From contig NC_015583.1 of the NCBI RefSeq assembly GCF_000253255.1, forward strand, positions 496,001-560,000: a stretch of DNA of 64,000 nt, given 5' to 3'. The stretch's first letter is position 1; each line of letters begins with the position of its first letter. Origin of the DNA: Novosphingobium sp. PP1Y. Its GTDB lineage: Bacteria; Pseudomonadota; Alphaproteobacteria; Sphingomonadales; Sphingomonadaceae. A program made the position numbers and the translations under genes. Of this stretch, positions 25,628-34,026 are shown in pieces. Under the pieces are notes generated by a model. The model searched no databases. It was not told the origin of the DNA and saw only the letters and a list, made by a program, of their open reading frames with translations.

Positions 25628-26476
25628 ATGAAACTGCGTTCCTTGTTGTTCGTCCCGGCCGACCGTCCCGAGCGCTTCGCCAAGGCCGCGGCGAGCGGCG
25701 CCGACGCGCTTATTCTGGACCTCGAGGATTCGGTCGCGCCTGAACGGAAGCGGGCTGGGCGCGAAGCAATCGCCGCCTGGCTTGCAAATGAGCGCAAGGT
25801 GCCGACTTTCGTGCGGGTCAATCCGTTGGACGGCGACCTGACGACCGATGATCTCGGTGCCATTTTGCCCGGCAGGCCAGATGGGATCGTCCTTCCCAAG
25901 TCGGAAGGATCGCAATGCGTGCGCCGGCTTGTCGCACTGATGGAGGCGCAGACGGGCGGGAGATGCGCTTTGCCGCCGATCTTGCCCATCGCAACGGAAA
26001 CGCCCGCAGCGATATTCCAGCTCGGCACTTATCGAGAGGTCACAGAGCGTCTCGCTGGCTTGACCTGGGGCGCTGAGGACCTGCCTGCCGCAATCGGTGC
26101 CGCGACCTCGCGGGAGGAGGATGGCAGTTATACGGCTCCATATGAAATGGTGCGCAGCCTGTGCCTGTTTGGCGCCCATGCCGCGCAGACGCTCGCGCTC
26201 GAAACGGTCTTTCCGCGTATCGATGCTCCAGATGCCCTAGCGGCTTATGTCGCGCGGGCAAGGCGCGACGGGTTTACCGGGATGATGGCAGTCCACCCGG
26301 CTCAGGTGGAGACCATCAATCACGGTTTCACGCCGAGCGAAGCGGAAGTGGCCCAGGCCCGGACGATCGTCGAGGCGTTTGCCGCCAATCCCGGCGTCGG
26401 GGCCCTCAAGCTCGATGGCAAGATGATCGATCGGCCCCACCTCGTTCAGGCGCGCCGCATTCTCGATCAGGCCTGA
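25628..26476 (+). CDS. CitE-like CoA-ester lyase (HpcH/HpaI superfamily)
   Basis: A 282-residue TIM-barrel lyase. The signature LFVPADRPERFAKAAASGADALILDLEDSVAP and the downstream PKSEG, LPIATETPAAIFQ and LTWGAEDLPAAIG segments match CitE/citramalyl-CoA or malyl-CoA lyases. These cleave 3-hydroxy-acyl-CoA esters with Mg2+. Co-directional with the acyl-CoA dehydrogenase and probably co-transcribed. An exact 18-bp copy of the origin iteron lies in its coding region at 25,844-25,861. Confidence 0.82.
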   Translation: MKLRSLLFVPADRPERFAKAAASGADALILDLEDSVAPERKRAGREAIAAWLANERKVPTFVRVNPLDGDLTTDDLGAILPGRPDGIVLPKSEGSQCVRRLVALMEAQTGGRCALPPILPIATETPAAIFQLGTYREVTERLAGLTWGAEDLPAAIGAATSREEDGSYTAPYEMVRSLCLFGAHAAQTLALETVFPRIDAPDALAAYVARARRDGFTGMMAVHPAQVETINHGFTPSEAEVAQARTIVEAFAANPGVGALKLDGKMIDRPHLVQARRILDQA

Positions 26477-26494
26477 AGCGGTCCGGCACGGAGC

Positions 26495-26519
26495 TGCGAA
26501 CGCGTTCAGGGCGTTCGCA
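26495..26519. terminator. Hairpin between convergent genes
   Basis: TGCGAACG (26,495-26,502) pairs with CGTTCGCA (26,512-26,519) around a 9-nt loop, at the meeting point of the CitE-like gene and the TetR gene. There is no T-run. It probably assists termination from one or both sides. Confidence 0.45.
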
Positions 26520-27165
26520 AGGGGAGGTGCATGGCTGCCAGCATGGATTCGCGTAAAAGGAGCGGGAAATCCTCGCTCTCGATGAGGAAAGGGCCGGGGC
26601 GGTTGATGACCGTGTTGTTGAGCACACCATACATCACCTGAAAGGCAAATAGGACCCGATCCGGCTTGACCCGTTCCTGGTCAATATCCGGATGGGATTG
26701 CACGCGTTCGAGATAGGCCTTGGCAAGGCTGTTGGCATTGCGCCGGAACGGTTCCCATGCCTCGGGCGAATCGAGGCTGACCTTGAAGGCCGAACGGAAG
26801 AACGTTTCCTGTTTCTGGAAGCGTTCGACCTGCTTGGCCATCAATTTCGGCAGGATTTCTTCAAAAGGCAACGAACGCACCATGCTTTCGAGCATGGGGC
26901 CCGATTCGGCGGCTGCGAAGATCATAACGGCCTTGAAAAGCGTGATCTTGTCGGGAAAGCGCGAGTAGAAGGCGCCCGTAGAACAGCCGGCCGCCGCACA
27001 AATTTCATGTATGCTGACATCGTCGAAGGGGACCTTGCGAGCGATCCGCAAGGCTTCCTGGATCAGACGATTGCGCAAGGTGCGGCTGCGGGCCTGAAGT
27101 GTCGGTATTACCCCGACTTTCGTCAGGTTTTCCTCAATGTCGAATGTCGCCTCCCCGTCAGCCAT
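26506..27165 (-). CDS. TetR-family transcriptional regulator
   Basis: A 219-residue TetR-type repressor. The HTH reads VSIHEICAAAGCSTGAFYSRFPDKITLF (about 50-78) and is followed by a helical ligand domain. The start at 27,165 puts the HTH at the usual distance from the N-terminus; longer in-frame starts run across the divergent promoter. It faces the metallohydrolase-porin-transporter operon. A 21-bp interrupted palindrome at 27,216-27,236 lies between the two and is its likely operator. Confidence 0.85.
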   Translation of the reverse strand: MADGEATFDIEENLTKVGVIPTLQARSRTLRNRLIQEALRIARKVPFDDVSIHEICAAAGCSTGAFYSRFPDKITLFKAVMIFAAAESGPMLESMVRSLPFEEILPKLMAKQVERFQKQETFFRSAFKVSLDSPEAWEPFRRNANSLAKAYLERVQSHPDIDQERVKPDRVLFAFQVMYGVLNNTVINRPGPFLIESEDFPLLLRESMLAAMHLPLRTP

Positions 27166-27215
27166 GCCGAGTGAGATCGCCGATCTGTACGTCCTTGTCC
27201 AGCTGAATGAAACAG

Positions 27216-27236
27216 AATGCGACTCGGATTCGCATT
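27216..27236. promoter_or_regulatory. Candidate TetR operator
   Basis: AATGCGA-N7-TCGCATT is a perfect 7+7 inverted repeat in the 148-bp divergent promoter region. It differs from the A/T-flanked motif seen further right, so it probably serves a different regulator, the adjacent TetR protein. Confidence 0.6.
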
Positions 27237-27313
27237 GACGAGACCTCAAACTCGATGATAGATCGGCGGCAACCGGCTCAATGCCGCGTTCGATTGTGGA
27301 GGAGAGGAACCTG

Positions 27314-28312
27314 ATGTTTTCCGAATCGCGCATGCCCATGCTCAACCGGCGCAACATGCTGCGCACCGCAATGGCGCTGACTGCCAGCGGCATGATTGCA
27401 GCCCCGGTCATGTCCCTGGCCGCAACGGCAGGCGGACCCGAGACCAAGACTGCCAAGGGCGCCAAGCTCGTCCTGCTTGGCACCAAGGGAGGACCTCGGG
27501 TTGGCGGCAAGCGCTCAAATCCGGCAAATGCCCTCGTCGTGGACGGCAACGTTTATGTCATCGACACCGGCATGGGCGTGACTTCGCAAATCGTGAAGGC
27601 AGGGCTCAATCTGTCCGATATTCGCGCGATCTTCATTTCGCACATGCATTCGGACCACGAGCTCGAATTCGGCAATCTCGTTTACAACATTTGGGCAGCC
27701 GGTGTGCTGCGTCGCCCGATCGACGCCTATGGCCCAGCGGGCATGGAGGCCCTTGCCGCGGACTACTGGCACCTCAACCGCGAGGACATCCGCATTCGCA
27801 TGGCCGACGAAGGCAAGCCGCACCCCGGCACGTTCCTGCGTCCTCACGATTTCCGCCAATCGCAGGGCACGGTCATGTCGGCAGACGGCGTGACGGTTAC
27901 CGCCTTCACGACGCCGCACCCGCCGATGGAGAATCTCGCCTACCGGTTCGAGACGCCTTACGGCTCGGTCGTCTATTCCGGCGATACCGCCTATAATCCG
28001 GCGCTGGCCGACTTCGCGAGGGGCGCCGATGTGCTGGTGCACGAAGTGCTCTACGTCCCGGGTGTCGATGCGCTGGTGAAGCGCGCCAACGGGTCAGCGG
28101 CATTCCGCAACCACATTCTCGAAAGCCACACGGCAGCCGAGCAGGTCGGCATGATCGCCAAGCGCGCGGGCGTGAAGAAGCTGGTGCTGAGTCACTTCGT
28201 GCCCGGAGACATGGATTGGATCACCGATGACATGTGGCGCGACGAAGCCGCCAAGCACTACAAGGGCGAGATCGTGGTCGGTAGCGACCTGATGGAAATT
28301 CCGCTCGGTTAA
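27314..28312 (+). CDS. Exported metallo-beta-lactamase-fold hydrolase
   Basis: A 332-residue hydrolase. The N-terminus contains RRNMLRTAMALTASGMIAA, a probable twin-arginine or Sec signal, so it acts in the periplasm. The metal site HMHSDH (ISHMHSDHELEF) and further ligands in YSGDTAYNP and LSHFVPGD are intact. The family includes lactonases, esterases, arylsulfatases and RNase Z-like enzymes; the exact reaction cannot be told. GGAGGAGAGG precedes the ATG. First gene of an operon with an outer-membrane channel and two MFS transporters, suggesting that it makes or opens a substrate that is then imported. Confidence 0.85.
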   Translation: MFSESRMPMLNRRNMLRTAMALTASGMIAAPVMSLAATAGGPETKTAKGAKLVLLGTKGGPRVGGKRSNPANALVVDGNVYVIDTGMGVTSQIVKAGLNLSDIRAIFISHMHSDHELEFGNLVYNIWAAGVLRRPIDAYGPAGMEALAADYWHLNREDIRIRMADEGKPHPGTFLRPHDFRQSQGTVMSADGVTVTAFTTPHPPMENLAYRFETPYGSVVYSGDTAYNPALADFARGADVLVHEVLYVPGVDALVKRANGSAAFRNHILESHTAAEQVGMIAKRAGVKKLVLSHFVPGDMDWITDDMWRDEAAKHYKGEIVVGSDLMEIPLG

Positions 28313-28326
28313 GCAAAGCCAGGGAC

Positions 28327-29895
28327 ATGACCAAGCGTAACCGGACACACCCGCTACGCGATCGAAGCCTGTCCACGGTTCTGATGTTCGGTCTCACGGT
28401 GCCGGGCTGCGCTTTCGCAGCCACGGCCGGAGCCGAGCGGCAGGGGCCTGTGCAGCCGATCGCCGAAGCGACTCCTTCCAATGCCAGGGCCGCAGCCGCG
28501 CCATCGGCGCGCGACCCGCTGAAATCGCCTTATCCTGCGCAAGCCGATGGGCAGGGGCCGCGCACCGGCCCCAATTATACGATGCTGCGCGGTGCGGAGG
28601 ACTGGCGGTTCCTGGCCAATCCCAAGGCGAAGCGCGACTGGGCATCGCCGCTCAAGTACATTGCGCTCGACGACGAGGGTTACATCTCCCTGTCGCTGAA
28701 CGGCGATCAGCGCACCAGCGTCAGCGTTTCGACGCGGCCGCTGCTAAGCGATTCCACGGACCGCATCGAAATCCTCTCGCGCACCACCCTGGGGGCTGAC
28801 CTGAGGATAGGCCCGGCGGTGCGGGTCTATGGCGAACTCGCATCGGGACATATCTCCGGCAAGAACGAAACCCGTCACCTTGCCAACTTCGAGAACGACC
28901 TGGTCGTGCAGCAACTCTTCGCCGAGGTGAGGGCTCCGGTCGCTTCGGGCGTGGCGCGTGTCACGGTCGGCCGGCAGGAATTCTTCGACGGACCGCGCTT
29001 CATCATCAGCCCGCGCGACAATCCCAACATTCGCGTCTCGATGAACGGCGCGCGGCTGTCGATGGACTGGAAGCGCTTCCGCTTCAGTGCGTTCTATTTC
29101 GAGCCGACCGATCCGGGCAACGGCTTCCTCGATGACGGTATCGGCAATGGCGAGACGCTGACCGGCGCTTACGGCAGCTTTCTGCTTACCGGCGAGGGCG
29201 ATGCCGGGAAGGGACGGATCTTCTTCGATCCGTTCTATTACAACTTCGAGGACACCGACCGGAAGCTTGGCCCGATCAGCGGCAAGGACCGGCGCGAGAC
29301 TTATGGTGCGCGGCTGTGGGGCTCGCGCGGCAACCTGTCCTTCGACTGGGCGGCGATCAAGCAGGACGGCCGCTTTGCCGGTCGGCGTGTCGATGCCTGG
29401 GCGGTGAGCACCAACCAGTCGCTGGGGCTGGGGAAGGGCAAGTCGGCGCCGCGCCTGGGTTTTCATGCCGACTATGCCTCGGGTGGCGGAACCTATGATG
29501 GTGCCGGCAAGGTCGGCTCCTTCAATTTCCTCTACAATGCCACGGTGATCTTCAGCGACGACAACTTCGTCGGCGCGATCAACACCATGGGTTTTGCGCC
29601 CACGATCAGCTTCTCGCCCACGCGCAGACTGCAGGTGAGCGCCGAATGGGGATCCTACTGGCGCCCGAACGAGAACGACGCGGCCTATCGCGGCAATGCA
29701 CAGGCCTATGCCGGCACGCAGAACGTTGCCGGGAAGCACGTGGCGAACATCGCGCGCCTCAAGGCCAACTGGTCTCTCAACCCCCACGTCGCCCTGGCCG
29801 GCATGGTCAATTATGCCGATGCCGGAAAGGTCTTACGCCGCGCAGGTTATGGCGATAACCTGTTCGTGAAGACGATGTTGACCTTGCGGTTCTGA
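28327..29895 (+). CDS. Outer-membrane channel, alginate-export-type porin
   Basis: A 522-residue beta-barrel of the alginate_exp family. The signal peptide runs to about residue 32 (CAFAATA) and a Pro/Ala-rich region follows. Residues about 85-522 alternate as barrel strands, ending with Phe (MLTLRF). In sphingomonads such porins usually serve uptake of organic acids or aromatics. It lies 14 bp after the hydrolase gene and is followed by MFS genes, consistent with a complete uptake route. Confidence 0.85.
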   Translation: MTKRNRTHPLRDRSLSTVLMFGLTVPGCAFAATAGAERQGPVQPIAEATPSNARAAAAPSARDPLKSPYPAQADGQGPRTGPNYTMLRGAEDWRFLANPKAKRDWASPLKYIALDDEGYISLSLNGDQRTSVSVSTRPLLSDSTDRIEILSRTTLGADLRIGPAVRVYGELASGHISGKNETRHLANFENDLVVQQLFAEVRAPVASGVARVTVGRQEFFDGPRFIISPRDNPNIRVSMNGARLSMDWKRFRFSAFYFEPTDPGNGFLDDGIGNGETLTGAYGSFLLTGEGDAGKGRIFFDPFYYNFEDTDRKLGPISGKDRRETYGARLWGSRGNLSFDWAAIKQDGRFAGRRVDAWAVSTNQSLGLGKGKSAPRLGFHADYASGGGTYDGAGKVGSFNFLYNATVIFSDDNFVGAINTMGFAPTISFSPTRRLQVSAEWGSYWRPNENDAAYRGNAQAYAGTQNVAGKHVANIARLKANWSLNPHVALAGMVNYADAGKVLRRAGYGDNLFVKTMLTLRF

Positions 29896-29989
29896 CGCCG
29901 TGATCGGTCCGGTATTCCTGCTTGCCATGCCGGCTGGAGTGCTGGGCCGCCTCCCGTCGGCTGGGCTGCCGGCGGGAGAGGTATACGGG

Positions 29990-31225
29990 GTGATCCTGAG
30001 CAAATTCCGCGGCGTCCAACTCATCCTGGGTTGCGCCATGGCCCTATTTGCAGGCGGCATTGCGTTCCAGACGTTGAGCTTCTCGATGCCCGGGCTCGTG
30101 CATGACTGGAACCTTGCCGAAAGCCTGATCGGGCCTCTTCTCAGCGCAGCCATTTTCGGCCTTTTGCTTGGCTACCTTTTCATAGCCCCCCTGGCCGACC
30201 GGCTGGGACCGCGTGCAGTGGTCTGCCCGGCCATGCTTGGCCTTGCCGCGTCAATGGGGATCTGCTTCGTCGCACCGAATGTCGAAATCCTTATCCTTGG
30301 ACGGGTTCTTGTCGGCATTGCCATTGGCGCGGCGTTCCCCTGCGCCGTATCGGCGGCCAGCCAGCACGGTCCCCAGCGGTGGCGCGGTGCGCAGGTCGTC
30401 GGGATCTATGTTGCCTATTCCATGGGTTTTCTTGCCGCAGGGCTGGCAAGCGCCTGGCTTGTTCCCCTGTACGGCTGGCGCGCAGCCTGGGGGTTGAGCC
30501 TGCCGGCTGCCCTGATCGCGGCGGCCCTCTTGTGGCATGCGCTTCCCGCGCGCCTGCCTCACGCGCCGCAATCGCGTCCTCTCGCATCCCTGTTCGCGTC
30601 CGACCTGCGGCAGGGCACCTTGCTGTTCTGGCTGATGTGCTCCATCGGGCTCGGTCTCTTTTACGCCGTGCAGGGCTGGCTACCCTTGCTCGCTGCACGC
30701 GAGGGCATGACCTATGCCGATGCAGTGACGGCTGCCAACCTGTTTACCGTGGGCAATGCCGTCGGCGCCGTGCCGATGATCTGGTGGGCCGATCGCATGG
30801 GCCCCTTCCGGGCGCTTGTTTGCGTAAGCGCAATCGGCCTTGCTGGCATCGCCCTGCTGGGACTGAGCGCAGGGGAGGGCGGCAAGCCGTTCCTGCTTGC
30901 CGCGGTGCTTGCCGGCATCGGCATAGGTGGCGGCCAGAAGGGCATGATTGCGGCGGCATCCCAGTTCTATCCCTCCCAGTTGCGTTCGACAGGCATCGGC
31001 TGGGCCCTCGGCCTGGGCCGGTTCGGTGCGCTTTGCGGACCGCTGCTGATCGGTTTCGTGACGATGCACGACGTTGCCGGCAGTACGGCCTTGCTCAGCC
31101 TCGCGCTTCCAGTGCCGGCGATCATGCTCGCCGCTTTCTGGCTCGACAGGACTTATGGCCGGATCGACCGCGCCGCAGACCAGCAATCGCCCCAGCAGGC
31201 GATGCCCAACGATCAAGTGAGATGA
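29990..31225 (+). CDS. MFS transporter
   Basis: A major-facilitator permease of about 411 residues with twelve predicted helices. The signature between helices 2 and 3 reads PLADRLGPRAVV. GTG at 29,990 with GGGAGAG upstream gives a conventional N-terminus before the first helix (ILGCAMALFAGGIAFQTLSFSMPG); an in-frame ATG at 29,900 would add a Pro/Gly-rich leader not typical of the family. It ends overlapping the next MFS gene. The substrate is probably an organic acid. Confidence 0.82.
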   Translation: MILSKFRGVQLILGCAMALFAGGIAFQTLSFSMPGLVHDWNLAESLIGPLLSAAIFGLLLGYLFIAPLADRLGPRAVVCPAMLGLAASMGICFVAPNVEILILGRVLVGIAIGAAFPCAVSAASQHGPQRWRGAQVVGIYVAYSMGFLAAGLASAWLVPLYGWRAAWGLSLPAALIAAALLWHALPARLPHAPQSRPLASLFASDLRQGTLLFWLMCSIGLGLFYAVQGWLPLLAAREGMTYADAVTAANLFTVGNAVGAVPMIWWADRMGPFRALVCVSAIGLAGIALLGLSAGEGGKPFLLAAVLAGIGIGGGQKGMIAAASQFYPSQLRSTGIGWALGLGRFGALCGPLLIGFVTMHDVAGSTALLSLALPVPAIMLAAFWLDRTYGRIDRAADQQSPQQAMPNDQVR

Positions 31226-32523
31226 TGACCAAAGACCCTCAGTCCATCCTGTCCCAAGGCGCGATGCGGCCGCTGCAGATTGCAGCCGTGGCGCTGTGTA
31301 TCCTGCTCAACGCACTTGACGGCTTCGACGTGCTGGCGATCAGCTTCGCATCGCCGGGCATTGCCAGCGAGTGGGGCATCGACCGAGCCGCCCTCGGCCT
31401 TGTCCTGTCGATGGAACTGATCGGCATGGCAGTCGGCTCGCTGGTGCTGGGCAACGTTGCCGATCGCATCGGACGCCGACCGACCGTGCTGGGCTGCCTG
31501 GTCATCATGGCCGGCGGCATGGGCATGGCGACACTCGCCAATTCCGTCTTCGAGCTTTCCCTGATCCGTCTTGTCACCGGGCTCGGCATTGGCGGCATGC
31601 TTGCCTGCACCAATGCGCTGGTCGCCGAGTTCTCGAACGATCGCCACCGTAACCTGGCGGTGGCGATCATGGCGGCGGGCTATCCCATGGGGGCTATCAT
31701 CGGCGGTTCCATCGCGACCAATCTGCTTGCCGATGGACACTGGCGCGACGTGTTTACCTTCGGGGCGGTCATCACGGCGGTATTCCTGCCGATCGCCTGG
31801 GTGCTGCTGCCGGAATCGATCGGCTATCTGGCGCAAAAGCGCGGCCCCAATGCGCTTGAGCGGATCAATGTCACCCTGCACCGCCTGGGGCATGACATCG
31901 CACAGGCGCTTCCGCCCGTGCCCGAGAAGGCGCCCAAGGTTTCGATCGCGCAGCTGTTTGCGCCGGGCCTCGCGCGCGTGACGATATTGCTGACGCTCGC
32001 TTACTTTTGCCACATCATGACCTTCTACTACATCATCAAGTGGATCCCGAAGATCGTGGTCGACATGGGTTACGTCGCGTCGAAGGCCGGCGACGTGCTG
32101 GTCTGGGCCAATGTCGGCGGCCTGCTCGGCGCCTCGCTGCTGAGCCTGCTGACGTACCGCTTCGGCGTTCGCGCGCTGGTGATCGCGGCAATGCTGGCAT
32201 CGACCGTGCTCGTTTCGCTGTTCGGGCAGGAACAGGAAACGCTCACTGGCCTGGCGATGGTGGCAGCGGCGGCGGGTTTCTGCACGAATGCGGCGGTGGT
32301 CGGTCTCTATGCCCTGTTTGCCAAGGGTTTTCCAACTTCGGTGCGAGCCGGCGGTACGGGCTTTGCCATCGGCATAGGCAGGGGCGGCGCCGCGCTTGGC
32401 CCGATTGTTGCGGGCCTGCTGTTCAATGCCGGACTGGGGCTGGGGTACGTTTCCCTGCTCATGGCGATGGGCTCACTCATCGGCGCGGGCGCGCTGCTGT
32501 TCCTGAAAGAGCAGGGCGAGTAA
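31222..32523 (+). CDS. MFS transporter, aromatic acid:H+ symporter (AAHS)-like
   Basis: A 433-residue permease with twelve predicted helices. Helix 1 carries LNALDGFDVLAI, matching the DGFD motif of the AAHS subfamily (PcaK, BenK type), and loop 2-3 reads GNVADRIGRRPT. It is thus a likely proton-coupled importer of an aromatic or similar acid. The ATG overlaps the stop of the previous MFS gene. Last gene of the hydrolase-porin-MFS-MFS operon. Confidence 0.87.
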   Translation: MMTKDPQSILSQGAMRPLQIAAVALCILLNALDGFDVLAISFASPGIASEWGIDRAALGLVLSMELIGMAVGSLVLGNVADRIGRRPTVLGCLVIMAGGMGMATLANSVFELSLIRLVTGLGIGGMLACTNALVAEFSNDRHRNLAVAIMAAGYPMGAIIGGSIATNLLADGHWRDVFTFGAVITAVFLPIAWVLLPESIGYLAQKRGPNALERINVTLHRLGHDIAQALPPVPEKAPKVSIAQLFAPGLARVTILLTLAYFCHIMTFYYIIKWIPKIVVDMGYVASKAGDVLVWANVGGLLGASLLSLLTYRFGVRALVIAAMLASTVLVSLFGQEQETLTGLAMVAAAAGFCTNAAVVGLYALFAKGFPTSVRAGGTGFAIGIGRGGAALGPIVAGLLFNAGLGLGYVSLLMAMGSLIGAGALLFLKEQGE

Positions 32524-32570
32524 GTTCCGGCCCGGCAATCTTCTTTCCAGAGACTGCCGGGCAATCCCGC

Positions 32571-32867
32571 CTAGCCGAGCGAAGTGTGGAAAGTGAGTTC
32601 CATGTCCTGTGCCAGGCATTCCAGAATGCCCGGGACCAGGCGATCATGGAAGTCGATGTGCATGTGCTTGTCGAAGGCAGCCTCGTCGCGGAAGGTGGCG
32701 ACGACGTGGAACAGGTCGGGATCGTCTTGCGACTGGAGGAATTCGTAGACCGGCGCATCGGGTTCATGTTCGAAGACGAGGCTCTTCAGCTCCGCCTGCA
32801 ATTCGATCATGCGCTCGCGCATTTCCGGCTTGGTGCGCAGACGCGCGATGAAGCTCTTGCCAGCCAT
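32571..32867 (-). CDS. Antibiotic-biosynthesis-monooxygenase (ABM) domain protein
   Basis: A 98-residue dimeric alpha+beta barrel protein of the ABM superfamily, with FIARLRTKPEMRERMIELQ at the N-terminus and the FRDEAAFDKHM helix. Such small proteins act as quinol monooxygenases, decarboxylases or stabilisers of reactive intermediates. It is the third gene of a leftward unit with another ABM protein (4 bp upstream) and a SnoaL-like protein. Confidence 0.8.
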   Translation of the reverse strand: MAGKSFIARLRTKPEMRERMIELQAELKSLVFEHEPDAPVYEFLQSQDDPDLFHVVATFRDEAAFDKHMHIDFHDRLVPGILECLAQDMELTFHTSLG

Positions 32868-32871
32868 CGCT

Positions 32872-33174
32872 TCAGCCTTTCCGATGCGGTTCGAGATCGA
32901 ACAGCAGCTCGCGCTCGTAACTGCCGTCCATGCAGCCGACGATGCGTTCGATCAGATCCTTGTTGTGGTCGTATTCCATGTGCGCCTTGTCGGAGGCTTC
33001 ATCGACGAAGCTTTCGTACACGGCGAACATGCCCGGCTCACCAAGACGGAAAAATTGGTAGTGCAGTGTTCCCGGTTCCTGCTTGGAAAGCTCTTCCATC
33101 TGCCGTGCCATGGCTATGAAGTCGTCTTGTCTTTCGTCCTTGATGCGAAAACGGGACAGGAAGCTGAAGGCCAT
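32872..33174 (-). CDS. ABM domain protein
   Basis: A 100-residue ABM-type protein: FLSRFRIKDERQDDFIAMARQMEELSKQEPGTLHYQFFRL, then YESFVDEASDKAHMEYDHN. GGAGAGAG precedes the ATG at 33,174. It is clearly related in fold, but not close in sequence, to the neighbour at 32,571-32,867; the two may form a heterodimer. The middle gene of a three-gene unit, 11 bp after the SnoaL-like gene. Confidence 0.8.
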   Translation of the reverse strand: MAFSFLSRFRIKDERQDDFIAMARQMEELSKQEPGTLHYQFFRLGEPGMFAVYESFVDEASDKAHMEYDHNKDLIERIVGCMDGSYERELLFDLEPHRKG

Positions 33175-33185
33175 GTACTCTCTCC

Positions 33186-33740
33186 TCAGGCGCGGCCGCG
33201 CGATTTTTCGTAGGCGATCCACGATGGCAGGTGTTCGGGGAAGTCACCGGGGGCCGGTGTGTCGTAGGCCCGATTGCGATCGGGCTTGAGCAGGATATCC
33301 GGGTACTCGGACAAGGGGACGTAATAGAGGAAGGAAATCACGCGCTCGGCGAACTTCCAGCCCTGATCGGTATGACGGTAGCGGTCTGCGTAACGTATCG
33401 CGGCAACCATCATCTGGCCCTTGCGCATCAGTTCGGCATGGCCCGAAACGCGACCGGTCGCCTCCCGGGAGCCGTCGCCCGCGAAATCGATCTGTATGTC
33501 GTGCATGAAATGGTGGCCCGGGCCCAGGACATCGAAGCGACCATGGTACTGTTCGATGATGTCATCGGCACCCTTGGCATACATGACGCCGTCGGCGGAC
33601 CTGAGGATGCCGTCTTCGGTGAACAGCGAGCGCACGGATTCGATCAGGCGATCGTCTATATCGAAGCTGTAATGAGCGATGAGCTGCCGGATCTGCGATT
33701 CGGCTTCGAGCCTCGCGACGCGGGCCTCCAGTCCATCCAT
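33186..33740 (-). CDS. SnoaL-like / NTF2-fold protein
   Basis: A 184-residue protein of the SnoaL_4 group. It starts with a short coiled segment (MDGLEARVARLEAESQIRQLIAHYSFDIDDR) and contains the usual FTEDG and HGRF-type stretches. Members act as small isomerases, dehydratases or hydroxylase partners. GGGAGAGCAACGA precedes the ATG. It is divergent from a TonB receptor gene, and the shared promoter holds two copies of the A/T-flanked operator motif. Confidence 0.8.
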   Translation of the reverse strand: MDGLEARVARLEAESQIRQLIAHYSFDIDDRLIESVRSLFTEDGILRSADGVMYAKGADDIIEQYHGRFDVLGPGHHFMHDIQIDFAGDGSREATGRVSGHAELMRKGQMMVAAIRYADRYRHTDQGWKFAERVISFLYYVPLSEYPDILLKPDRNRAYDTPAPGDFPEHLPSWIAYEKSRGRA

Positions 33741-33816
33741 TCGTTGCTCTCCCGGGCCTTCGCCGAGGCGGTCGCTGCCACCGGCATGGTCTTCACGGCA
33801 GCATAGGCAAGTGCAG

Positions 33817-33836
33817 AATAAAAACAATCATGAATG
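33817..33836. promoter_or_regulatory. Shared catabolic operator motif, copy 1
   Basis: A-tract followed by the core CAATCATGAATG (33,825-33,836), 77 bp upstream of the SnoaL-like start. It is one of two direct copies in the SnoaL/TonB divergent promoter. Confidence 0.6.
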
Positions 33837-33932
33837 CATCATATCTGGCGTCTCGTGCTCGCCCATGTGGTGCATCGCCGGGGAGGATCGCAGCCTGACT
33901 GATGCGGCAAAGGCACACTTCGCCCTAACGCC

Positions 33933-33952
33933 AATAAAAACAAACATGATTG
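33933..33952. promoter_or_regulatory. Shared catabolic operator motif, copy 2
   Basis: AATAAAAA followed by the core CAAACATGATTG (33,941-33,952), 74 bp upstream of the TonB receptor start. The first eight bases are the same as in copy 1, 116 bp away. Confidence 0.62.
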
Positions 33953-34026
33953 ATTGCTTCACGAAAAAATCCTGTTATCCAGTCAGTCAACTCGCAAACA
34001 ATGGCGAGGCCACAAGGAGAGAGCGA

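Noticed and set aside
30379..31221. A 5' extension of the second MFS gene that runs through the first MFS gene in another frame
   Set aside because: The translation is Arg/Cys-rich and not MFS-like; the true start is at 31,222, after the first MFS gene's ribosome-binding region.
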